DNA of 64,000 bases. It comes from Monocercomonoides exilis. Taxonomy: Eukaryota > Preaxostyla > Oxymonadida > Polymastigidae. The first letter of the stretch is position 1. Every line of letters starts with the position of its first letter. Below the pieces are notes generated by a model. The model was not told where the DNA came from. It was given only the letters and a program-made list of their open reading frames with translations, and did not search any database. Positions 1-12,000 of this stretch are shown here, in pieces. The position numbers were made by a program, and so were the translations under genes. The DNA lies in contig LSRY02000005.1 of NCBI GenBank assembly GCA_001643675.2, positions 498,501-562,500 on the forward strand, read 5' to 3'.

Positions 1-1
1 T

Positions 2-3000
2 CTTCTGGGCTTGAATCATTTGGCTGGGCGATCGCTGAACGGAGACCCTGCTGCACATCCAGCGTTTCCGTGGGTGATTTGGCTGGGATACGGAAGAGAG
101 CAAGAATCACAAAAGAGGAAAAGAAGGAAGAGGAAAAGAAGAGAAAGAAAAATTAAATTTGAGAAGAAGGAAAATAAAGATAGCGAAAGTGGAACTTCAA
201 TTGCAAATGCGAAAAGTTCACGTGAACAGAAAGAGAAAGAAGAAAATTTCGATAAAGATAAGAATAATGAAAGTGACTATGAAGAAATGGAAGTCGAAGG
301 GAGATATTTGAGAAGTTTTGATGAAGAGAAAATATGGTTGCTAAAGTGGATAAAAAGATGGGAAAGATGGAAGAATCGCCGTAAATTGCGCGAAAAGAAG
401 AGTGAAAACGAACATCTTAAAAACAAACAGCAGAAAGAGGAATTTGAATTACAAAGAGAAAACATAATGAGAACAGATTACATGAATGAAAAAAATAATT
501 GTCTTTTGAAGGAAGAAATGGAAGAGGACGAATTGAGCGAGTTGAATGAATGGGATGTCAGTTCGTCGAGTGAAGAGGAAAGATGGATGTGGAGAGATCT
601 GAAGCAGACAAGGTGGCGCATGGCACGCGGAGACGAGCAGCTGGATGAAGTATTCAACGGGATGAGTGGGGGTGCAAACACCAGCGGAGCAGACAAAAAT
701 AGAAGAGCTTTTGGAATGAAAGTGCAATTTAACCAAAATAATTCAGCTTATTCTGATACAAGAGACCCTTATTTATCGATACCACATGTGATATTGACTC
801 AATCACCTGAAAGTGGGACAGGAAGCTCATCTGTTCTTCCTCTTCCGCACCACACGCCAGACTTGCTTTCTGATCACGCTCTGCTAACGTATACAGCTCG
901 GCAGCAGCCAATTGCTTTGCTTGAACGATATGTCCGTTCTCCATTCACTCCTTCTGAATACCCACAGACTATCAGTGCTTTGTTTGAGAACACGCCAGAG
1001 GAGTGCATTCCAGAGTTCTTTGATGCGGATGCCATTAACGAGGAATCTACTTTGTTTCATTCATTGCACAGAGGAACTGAAAGGGGATGCGTTGAAGTAA
1101 ATCAGCATCTTGAAGGAGAGACTGCGCAGACTGCACAACAGTCATCAAAGACACTGCCTGATTTGCAGCCTCCTTCCTGGTGCGAAGGAGATCCTCTTTT
1201 GTTTTTGTACATTCATCGATGCCTTCTTGAAAGTGACTATGTTTCTGAGGCACTACATCATTGGATTGACCACACATTTGGCTACCTCATCAGCGACACT
1301 ATTGCTGGGATTGGTCGAAGGACTGTTTGTGGCTCAATTTCGAGTGAAGTTCCACGCAGCGGGCCCAGCGGAGGAGGGTTTGTGCAGCTGTTTGGAGTGC
1401 CTCATCCTGCAAGAAGAGAATTTGGATGGAAAAGTCAAAGGGAAAGAAGAAGAAAAGCAAAAGAGAAGATGAAAAGATATTTGGAAGCGAATAAAAAACT
1501 GCAAAAAGATTCTTTTAACAAAAATGAAATTGAAGGTGCTTTGAAAGAAAAAGGGAGACGTTCACAATCGAATAGGGGGAATGATTCTTTCATTGATCTA
1601 CTTCAAACATCAAACAAAGAGTTGGCTGAAACGATCGGAGAGAATTCGTCAAAAGAGTCGTTTTCGTCTTCAGTTGGAATGTCCACAATTCAAACACAGA
1701 AATGGACGTTATTTAAAAACGAAAGGGGTTTTGAGAAAGGCTTTGAAGAAGAGGAAATTGAAGAAGAGATCAACAAAAACATTATTGAAGGGAGAAAGAT
1801 GAAGATGGCAGAACTTGAGGAAAGGAAAGAAAGATTGAAATGGCTGGGAATCAAAGGAAAGAATGCAAAGAACACTCAAAATGAGAATATTACTAAGAGA
1901 AAAGAGAATGAAAGAGATATGCATTATTCAGAGAGAAATGAATTTTTTACACAAAAACAACAAATTGATAAGTCCTTTACCAACGATTCTGTTCAAAGAT
2001 TATTTGGAAGTATTGAAAAGAGCAGAGATCGTACGTTTTCGCGCCTTCTCCAAATGAAGGCACAACTTCCACAGCAAAATGGTGATATTTCCAATTCAGA
2101 GAATATTTCTGCTCCTTCTGCAGCTTCTTATCGGTATTCGATATTTCACAAGCCTTCGTACTTATCTTCCCTTTTGTGGGACCATCCATTCACGCATATT
2201 CATCAACAGCAGACTCCTCCAACTCATAGTACGAAGTTGCCTCCGTATCTGATGTTTTCTGTGGACCACTTTGATCCAGTTTGCTTCCAACAAAAATCTG
2301 CAAAAGCAAATGAGGAATGGGAAAAGCCAACTGTACTTTCAGAAAGCAGAGAGAAGAACGGGCTTTCATCTGATTTTGCTGCTTCTCACTTTCATCCACA
2401 TGAAGAGCCATTCACGAAAAGAATCCATTCAGAGCATGTGCAAAAATTCCTGGCTGATGCACACAGAAGGAACTGCTCACTTACTACACCTCCTGATAAT
2501 ACTTCAGAATTCAATTTGATTAATGAAAAATCTTCAGAAAGAAATCCTTCTTCGTTTTCAAAGACTTCTGAATCCAAAGTTTCAAAGCACTCACAAACTG
2601 ACCGAGAAATTGCAGATGATATTTTTGCCTTTGGATGTCTGTGGGCAGAACTAATTCTTGGCATGCCGGCTTTTTCTTCATATGATGCGAAGGCACCATC
2701 TTTCCATTTTCCTCTTTCTTTAGATTATTCTGCGCTTTTAAATTCTTCCAAAAAAAGTACTTCTGACAATCGCCAAACATCTCCATTGTTCGTGTTTTTG
2801 CCATCAAACCAACCATGCCCTTCATTTGCTTCTGCGTTGGCTTCTTTGCTTTCTGCACTGAAAACGCGAACAACACCAGAAGTTGTGTCAACAATTGCAT
2901 CGTGTTTGAATCCAAATCCGCTTCTTCGTCCAACATCCGAAGAATTGTTGGAAAAGGAAGATATATTCGATGAAGATACCAAAAGAATTGTAGAAATTTA

Positions 3001-6000
3001 TGAGCGAGTGGACGGAGTTTTTACTGATGATGTTGAAAATAGCAAGTGCAATGAAGATGAAAAGAAGGGAAAAACTGAGCAATTTCAACTTAACAAGCCT
3101 TTTGGCAATGAAAGAAATGAACAAAGCAAACCACAGTCATCTGACGCAATCAAATTGAATGATAGTCCGTCAACAGATTGTGAGCCTGTAGTGCTGGGGT
3201 CATCACAGAAATTAGCCGAATCTAATACACATAAAGAAAGCAATAGCTTGGAAGAAAAAGTTTCTCAGATGGCCTGTCAACTTCTTATGTGTTCTTCAAT
3301 TATGTTTGAGATGGATCAGGCGCATCGTTCTTTCTTGAAGCCATTTGTTTTATCGTTTTTCACATTGTCTCACTTCTGCTCTTCGTCGCTTCAGCTTATT
3401 CCGTTTGCGTTGCGATTCTTTGGGTCTTCTTTTCTTCGCTCCACGCTTCTTCCTCAGCTTGTGCTGCTTCTCAACACGTATTTGCAATTTGACCAGATGC
3501 CCATTGGACTGTGCGCATTGTCGCCATTTGTGGAGACTCCTGTGGATCGGATGATTGCAGATCTAAGGATTAAAGAAAACAGAAGGAGAGGAGTGATGAG
3601 AAAAGAAAGAGCGAGACGCAAATCTTTTTTGCGAAAGAAAGCTGAAAAGGAAAGGAAGGAGTTAGAGCTGAATGAAAAGACTGGCACAAACCAGATAAAT
3701 ACTATTTCTCATTTTTCATATTCAAATGGATATAATGTGGAAGAGAATATTCAATTGGCTTCCTCTAGTGCTTCTCCTCTTCATAATGAAATTGATCTTC
3801 CATCTTCATTGCCAATAGAGAAGCTCTTTACTTTAAATCATTCTCTTTCAGGTGGAGATCAAATTGCAACAACAGTATTTTTGTCCATTCCATCTCTTTT
3901 ATCATCAATGGCAATTTCATCTTACTCTTTTTGGCTTGGAGCTGATGCTGTATCATCTGTAATTGTACCGTTGCTGGAAAATGGCTTAACTCAGACAGCA
4001 AAAAAGTTATTGAAGTTTGCTGTTGAGGAAGAAAGCGAAAATTATAAAATTACAGGTAGCAGAAGAGATGCAAAGGAAATACAAGAAGAAGGAAATAAAT
4101 TAAGCAATAAAAGCGAATTGCACCTCAATGAATATTATTTAACTGAAGAATCAAAAGGGAACAATCCTCCAAACCCCAGTTCATATTTATGTTCTCAAAA
4201 GACGACACAGCAATTGCAAATTGCATCAAAACTAGCTAATGTAAGATCACTTTTTGATGTTCATATGTTTTTGGGAAGTGCATTGGCCACTCTCTGTGCA
4301 ACTCTTCCGCCTGTTGTTGTGTCATCATCAATTGTACCATTTCTATGTAATTTTCACACTTATCCTTTTATTTCATCTCTTCTTCTTTCAACTCTTCCGC
4401 GCTTATCTCCTTCTTCCGTTTCTTCTTTTGCAACACTTTTAAGCGATCAGCTGGAAAGACACACAAAAGATGGACAGAAAGTGTGCGTAGAAAGTGTTTC
4501 ATTGTATTTGTCTCTTTTAAGGCGACTTTCCGCCTCTCGTGTTGTAAATGTGCTATTCTCAAGAAGGAGCAGAAGGAATTTGAGCGTATTTATTGATGAA
4601 TGGATCATGGACAGGGAAGAGAAAAACAAAGAAAGAATGAAAATTAGTGGAGTTTCGTCGAAAGAAGAGCAGGTTGATGAAAACGACAAACGCAAAAAAG
4701 GGAAAGAAAGCAAAGAGAAAGAAAAGAACGAAAATTCAAGATCAAAAGGAAAAGATACTGAAAGGAATAATAAAAAAGAAATCCCAAAGGAAGTGAAAGG
4801 AACGAAAAGAGAAGATATCTTTGAGCAGCCACCAAGTGATAACGATTTGGTCCGGATGATGAAAATGATGAATTCGGTGGAAGATGCCTGGCTCGAAAAA
4901 GAAGAAGATAATTTGAAAGGAGAATTTAAACGATATGCAAATATGTTAAGAGATGAATATCAAAAAGAAACTTGCATTGTTCAGCCAGATGATAGGAAAG
5001 CATTGCAAACAACTGCCTCACCATCATCAGATAAACTTGATTTCAATACCTTGTTAAATAGCGACGAGAAATCAACAAGCAAAATTGAAGCTATGAAAGA
5101 ATCGACTTTTCCAACAAAAAGAGACGAGAAATGCGATTCATCAACCATTGCTATTCCTTCGGATTCGATTCTTCAATTTGATAAAAGCTCAAGAAAAATT
5201 GAACCTTCTTCATTATCTACAAGTTCAGATTCTTCATCAACAAATGTCTTCGCTAATGTTTCTCATTCTTCCTCAAATGCAACATCTTCAAATATACTTC
5301 CACCAGAAGCACTCGATTTACCTACAAAAATACCAGAAAACCAGCATTTCTCAATCGGTGCACAAATGAGACTTGCTCTTCAGAGCTCTCCTCTACCAAT
5401 TTCAAATGCAAGCAACCTGACTCAAACAGCATCTGAGGCAGAAGTCGAATCAGATTCAGAGTTCAACTCAATAAATGCATCACAAATTGGAGCTTCTTTG
5501 GAGGATTATAAAGGCGAAGATGACAACGCAGACCTTGCAATTGATGGGAGCATATCTCCAAAGCCGAAAAGAGATGGATTTTTCTCGATATATAAAAAGA
5601 AAGCGAAAAACATAGACTCAACAGGAGCAAATCAATCACAGCAACCAGATGGCTCTCAAGCTGGCACATCAATTAGCCAACTTTCGTCTGATTCAGAAAG
5701 CCTTATTCCTTCTGCTCAGCCTGTTCCACCTGAATCACGAAGTTCAACGGAAGACGCTGCTGCTTCAATTGCACAGGCAAAAAATATCCGTCCGCAACCT
5801 CCTCGTTTGCTCCTACCAAGTTGCATCCCATCTCCGTCGCTGTTTTCTGATAGGCAGGTGATGACTTTAACTGAAAAAGATCTCCAGTCGTCTGCTTTTC
5901 TCTCTTTTGTGTATTCTCCTTCAGATTCCTATGCTCATCTGCTGGACTCATTTCTAAAGACATTGGAACAAAAATTGGATAGACTGAATTTGCCATTCAT

Positions 6001-9000
6001 ATTTCGTTTGCTGATTGATCCATTTACATGTCTGGGTGATTCATCGCCATTCTTATTGCATCTCTCTCCACATGCACTTGCGCCAGAACCGTTCGCTCAT
6101 GTATCATTTTTCCCTCCTTCAAATATGTCTGCACTTTCTTCATTGCCTTCTTTTAATTTATTTTCAATTGAAACATCGAAAAATGCAGATAGTACTTTTG
6201 CTTCGACGCCTTTTCAAAAAACATTGGATCTTTTATTCCTTCTTATTCAGCTTGCTTCTTTTCTTTATGATGTTTCTCCTTCCTCTTCTCTTCGCCAAGT
6301 TGCTTTGCTTTTGTTCACTCATTGCTTTGCCGTTGTTGTTTCTTTTCCTGCTCTGCCGCTTCCATTTTTCCATTTATGTGCTGCTCTGTCTGCGTGCTTG
6401 GGGCTTAGTGATTGGTGTATTGCTTTTGAAACACTTGTGAAATTGAAGACCGAATCAATGCTTGAAAGAGAGCAAAAGAAAAGACTGAAAGAAAAAGAAC
6501 GCAAGAGGATGATTGCTGAATTTGTTGAATTATTCAAAAAATTAAAATCTGAAAAAGAGTGCAAAGATGATAAGATTTGCATTAACGATGAGAAAAACAT
6601 TTATGAGCAGAACGTTCATGAGACATACACAAAGTTTACTCGGCATCTATCTCCTTTCTATTCTGCATTTTACTTCCTGAACGTTTCAACATCCCAAGCT
6701 GAAGCTCTTTTTGAAGACTCTTTCAGTGAAAAGAGTAACAATGCAAATTCTTTTGAATCATTTCTTCCCTTATTGTATTTATTTTCAAATCCTGCTCTTT
6801 CTTCAAAGTGCATTTCATCGTCTGCACAGTTCTTGTCTCAGCATAAGGACATTCAATCAGCACAACTTCTTCTTCCCGAATGGGTTGAGTCAAGAGGTGT
6901 ACTACAGAATGCTCTAATTGCAATGCTGAAAGTGAACCAGCCAATGCTAAGACACACCGCACATAGGCTAATCCCAACAAAGATGGATGCAGCAACTTCG
7001 AAAATGAATTCATCTGCATCTAATGAAGACAAGACTACCCATTCATATGCATTTAACATTGCTCAAATTACTTCTTTCACATTTCTATCGATTGTTCCTC
7101 CACCGCTGTCTCCATTTATCTCTGCGGCATCTATTCATCGCACAGACAATACTCTCCTCTCAGCTCTTCAAGCAAAGTTGAGGGTTAATATCCAAAAAAT
7201 ATCAGCCAGAACTATTTTGCATGAAACTGATTCTCCTCAATTTGCGCAAAAAATGAATTCTAGCGACTCTTCTTCAAGGAAGTTCCCAATTGATTCTCCC
7301 TCTGAAGCAGAAAAAACACCAGCCATTATTGAAGCTCCTTCTTCACCTGTAGATTATCATCCTTTGCCTTCAAGCGAAAAACACATATCTTCTTCTGCTG
7401 CTTCCTCTATTGGTTATGATCAACCCGCACTTACAACAACAGAAAAGATTCATGTGCAGCGCAAACTGTTACGAATGTTGGAGATTATGTCACACTCACC
7501 AGAAGACGTGCGAATTACACTAAAAGAAGAAGAAAGCAACGAAAACAGAGAACAAAACAAACTAACAGCGGAAGAAGCAATGGCAGTGATCCAAATATTA
7601 CGGGAAAAAGAGAAGGTTGGGAGAGGATCTCGCGAAGGAAGGGCAATTTTAAGGCTGTTGGAAGGGAGTGGAAGAGAAAGGGAGAATGAGAAGGTGATTA
7701 TTGGTGGAAAAGAAGCAATACACAAGTCGGACTATGCGTATTCCTCGAAGTCCAAAGATCGCGACTCTGATTCAGAAGACGAGAGCAGCGAGGATAACGA
7801 GGAGAATGAGGAGGACAGCTCTTATTCTGGTTCTTCTTCATGGATAGATTCTTCGTCTTACTCGTCTAGTTATACTTCGAGTGATGAAACAGATGAAGGC
7901 AATTTTGATTCGTTAGCAGAATCTGACGAAGATGAAGAAGACGAAGAGGATTACGAGCTCAGTGAAAACGAAAGCAAGAGAGATGCACTTAGCAGCAAGC
8001 GAGAAGAGGATAATACCAGAACCAGAAGAGGTCGAAGCAATATGCGCAAAAGCAAAAGCAATGAAGATGTCACATCTGAAAGAAGTGAACATTTAGCTGT
8101 GAATGACAGCGAGGAAAAGAGTAGAAAGCGTCGTCCAGGAAACAAGAGAAGTTCGGATGGAAATGCAGTGCAAAGCGGAAATGGTGGATCAGATAGAAGC
8201 CAGCGTGAGCAGAGATTGAGAGAAAGACGATTCAAATACTCGCAAAGGAGGAGATATCGCGAATCGTCTCTTGAAGCCTCGGGTCATTCGTCATCGCCAT
8301 CTCAACAACCTCGTCAAATGACAGCAAAGGCACGCGATGAAATGAACCTTCGATTGGAAGCGTATAGAAAAAGAAAGGAAAGACGAAGAGCAGAATTTTT
8401 GGTTCTTCTGTCGAATCTTCCAGACATTGAACCGAAGCAATTTGTAAAAGTTGATTCTGTTTTATTTGGAACGAAAGGAAATGAAAAGAAATCTCTTATT
8501 TCGCAATGCACGTACAGTCCTATGATTAACTCTTTCAGTGATTCTGTTGCAATTAAAAAAGACACATATCAATGGGCTGCTGGTGGTGCAACAATAACAC
8601 GCCAGCCTCAGAATCTTTCTCAATCGTTGTTTAATAATCGTAAAGAATCAAATTTATCAGCACAAGTCAATCAACAAGAATTGAACTCCAGCTCTGGTCG
8701 ATTGCCTCAACAAAAGATACAAAAACAGTCATTAATTCAGCCTTCAAACCAATCTTTTGACACTTCTTCAAATTCTTGGCTTCTGGATAATTTTCAAACA
8801 ACAAACGCAAATGGTACGTTCCAAAATAAAGTTTTGTATACCATTCTTCCAACAGCTACCAAACGCCTTTCATCCAGAGAGCCGCTTGTCCAACATCAAT
8901 CAGAGTCTTTTGGCTCAAATGTTCAATCAGCATCCTCGTTTACAAATGCTTCTTTTCAATCACCTGCAATATCTTCTTCTTCTTCTTCAGTTAATTCATT

Positions 9001-12000
9001 ATCTTCTTTAGTGCCAAATGCTACGAATACACTTCAGCTTTTACATGCTCCTGTTCAGTCAATTATTTGCTCTCCTTGTGAATCATTCTTTGTTGCCGGC
9101 TCTGACTCAATCAGAATCTTTTCACTTATTTCAGAGCCAAAGGCACCCGTTGCAGAGTATCGTGGTCACAAATTCGGCAGCGTTTTTCCTGTTACTGACA
9201 TGTGCTGGATGATGGGAAGTGTATTTTCAAGTGGTAACTCGAGAGAAAGGCAGACAGCCTATCGAAAATTACAAACTGGGAAGGGATTCATTGGAAAGGG
9301 ATATAACGATGAGTTGTTGGATTGTGCTGAAGAAGAAATTGGAGAAAGTGGAAGCGCATTTTCAGAACGATTTGCTCTGAATGAATGTGCAAAAGGTAGA
9401 ATTCAAATAAAAAGCAATACAATGTCTTCAGTTGAAGATTCTCCTGAGCCTTTTCCAGTTTTTGGAGAAGCCCCAAAACCCTTGTATCGCGCTGTGATAT
9501 CCACAAACCAAGACACTGGAGCAAAATCAGAAGCTGCAAGCGAGAAAAATGAAGAACCGAATTTCTTAAAGCAATTTAAGCAACCACTGAAGCGAAATTG
9601 TTCACCATTTTCTGAAATGGGTATGCACAGCGATTGCAAATTCGAAAACTTTGGGAATTCGAGTTCTAAACGAACACTCAACTCTTCGTTTTCAACACGT
9701 GCTTGGATTGCTTCGTGTGCTGGGGATCTGCATGTGTGGGATGTTGAAACACAAAAGTGCATCTGGGATGGAGGGAAAGCATTTTGTCAGGGAATAAACA
9801 CCCCTTGGATGAATGATGATTACAATGAAAGAGAAAGAGAAACAATGGAAACGTTTTCTCGAAAGATAGCTGAACCAAAAGGAGGAAAATTGTTTTTCAA
9901 CAACCAAAATATTCTTTATTCGCCTTTTTATTCAACTTCTACCTCTTCTCCTTTTTCTCCTTCAGCACAAACTTTTGCATCGATCCAAAGTCAATCTTAT
10001 TCCATTTTGCGCAATCGAGTTACCACATGTATAATTCCAATTTCACCAGATATTGTTGCAGGTGGAGGAAGAGATGGATTTCTTCGACTGTTTGATGTCC
10101 GATCAAAATCTGTTGCTCAGTCATTTTATGTTCCATCTCTTCTTTCAACAGACGCAGAAAGAATAGATTATTATTGCTCTTCAAACAGAATGGCTCAAAA
10201 AAATATGAAGCGCTCTTCTTTCTGCTTTCGCGATTCACTTGATGAATGCACAAAGCCAGCTGTTGATGCATTTAAAAACATTGTTCTTGAACGAAGCGGT
10301 GTGACCTCACTTTCATTTGGGCTGACGGAAGAAGACAGTCCTCTTTTGAGACTTTTGAGTAGAAATATCAATGATGATCTGTCAGTTTCTCAATCATTGT
10401 CCACTCATGACATCTGTGAGTATTATCAGAGCAATGGTTGTTTACCAAATGTTGATGCTTCTGAACAGATTTTGTCGGAATTATTGAAACTTGCTCATTT
10501 ATCAGGAGTCCAAAGGATGGGAGGATTAAGCAGAAACGGAAAATTGTCTTATTCTGTTGGTGGATGGGGAGATATTACAGTTGGTTGTACAATTGGATGT
10601 GGATGCGGTGATGGGAGTGTGTCTATTGTGGATGGAAGAATGGGTAAGCCACTCTTTACGTGGAAAACACATTATGATGAGCGTTGCCAACAAAATTCTC
10701 AGAATGCTGATGCTTTAAGCGATTCGACTGAAGCTAATAAAGCAACTTCTGATTCATCAAACACATTTGTTCAGCCTCAAGTTCAATCTTCAACGATCCA
10801 ATTTAGTGCATATTCCAAGGGGATTACACGAATAATGCACAACAGTGCTGGAGTCGTTACTGTTGGAGCAGATGGCGTGGTGGAAACATGGAAAGCTCCA
10901 CCAAGTGGCTTTTCATGCATCGATCCTGTTCCAGAGTGCATTATCTCGACTGTTGCAAAGGAAATTATTGATGAAGGAGAAAAGCAACTTTGGCAGGGAA
11001 AGAGAGAGACCGAGCTTCTGCTTAGCGATTGCAGAAGTACTTTGCTTGAATTGGAGAAAGAAAAAGAAGAAAGAAGAAAAACCAAAATGATGAAAAAGGA
11101 TAACAAAATTGGCAAGAGCGATGAAAAAATGATGGAAGAAGTCCACATTCGAAAGCCGGTTGACTTGCAGAATTCTGAAACAATGGAAATAAAACAGAGA
11201 ATAGTTGAAGTCGGAACAACTTTGAGTAAAGTATTTGAATCTTCAACTTCAGCACAACAAATTGCATTTTCTCCGGATGTTATTTCTCCGAACCCAACTC
11301 AAAGTTCGGAACCAGTCAATGCTTCTTCGATGCTGTCAAAAGCTATTCAAAGAAAATTACCTGAAAAAGATGATTATTCTCGTGTACTATCAAAAAGATA
11401 TTCAACAATTTGCTCTGTGATGCATCGATACGTTGAACTTTTTTCTGTGACTCATTCAAATGCTTTCTTCAGCATATCCAAGAAAACACCAACATTTTCT
11501 GTTGTAACTCAGCTTCCCTCGCAGCCATCGTTGGAACAATTTGGTACATCATCACTTTGTATTGCTTCCACTCCTTCGCCATCAAACCTGTCAACATATT
11601 CAACAATTACGCATCTTCCATCAACGTCGCAATTTCCAACAAAGCAGTTTATTTCTCAACCATCTATTGCCAATACAAAGCAGAAAGGCATTGCAGGATC
11701 TCCACCTTCTGTTTCACAGTTGGGTTTGTCTGAAGCTGGAGATCGTATCACTTCTCCAGTAAATGAAAATCAACAAGAATCATTTTCTTCATTTTCTTCG
11801 ATTGATGTTATGAGTCCTTCTTTGATTTCTGTGGCTTCAACGTTTATCAGTGGAAGCTGGGGATTTGGGGCACATCGAGGCACTCCTGTGAAAGTGAATG
11901 CTCCTGTTGTTAATCGAGCTGCTCTCCACACAGCCTCTTTGCACATTCCAACTTCACTAACACTTTCATCAGCCATTTCTTCTCCCCTTTCAGCAACAAG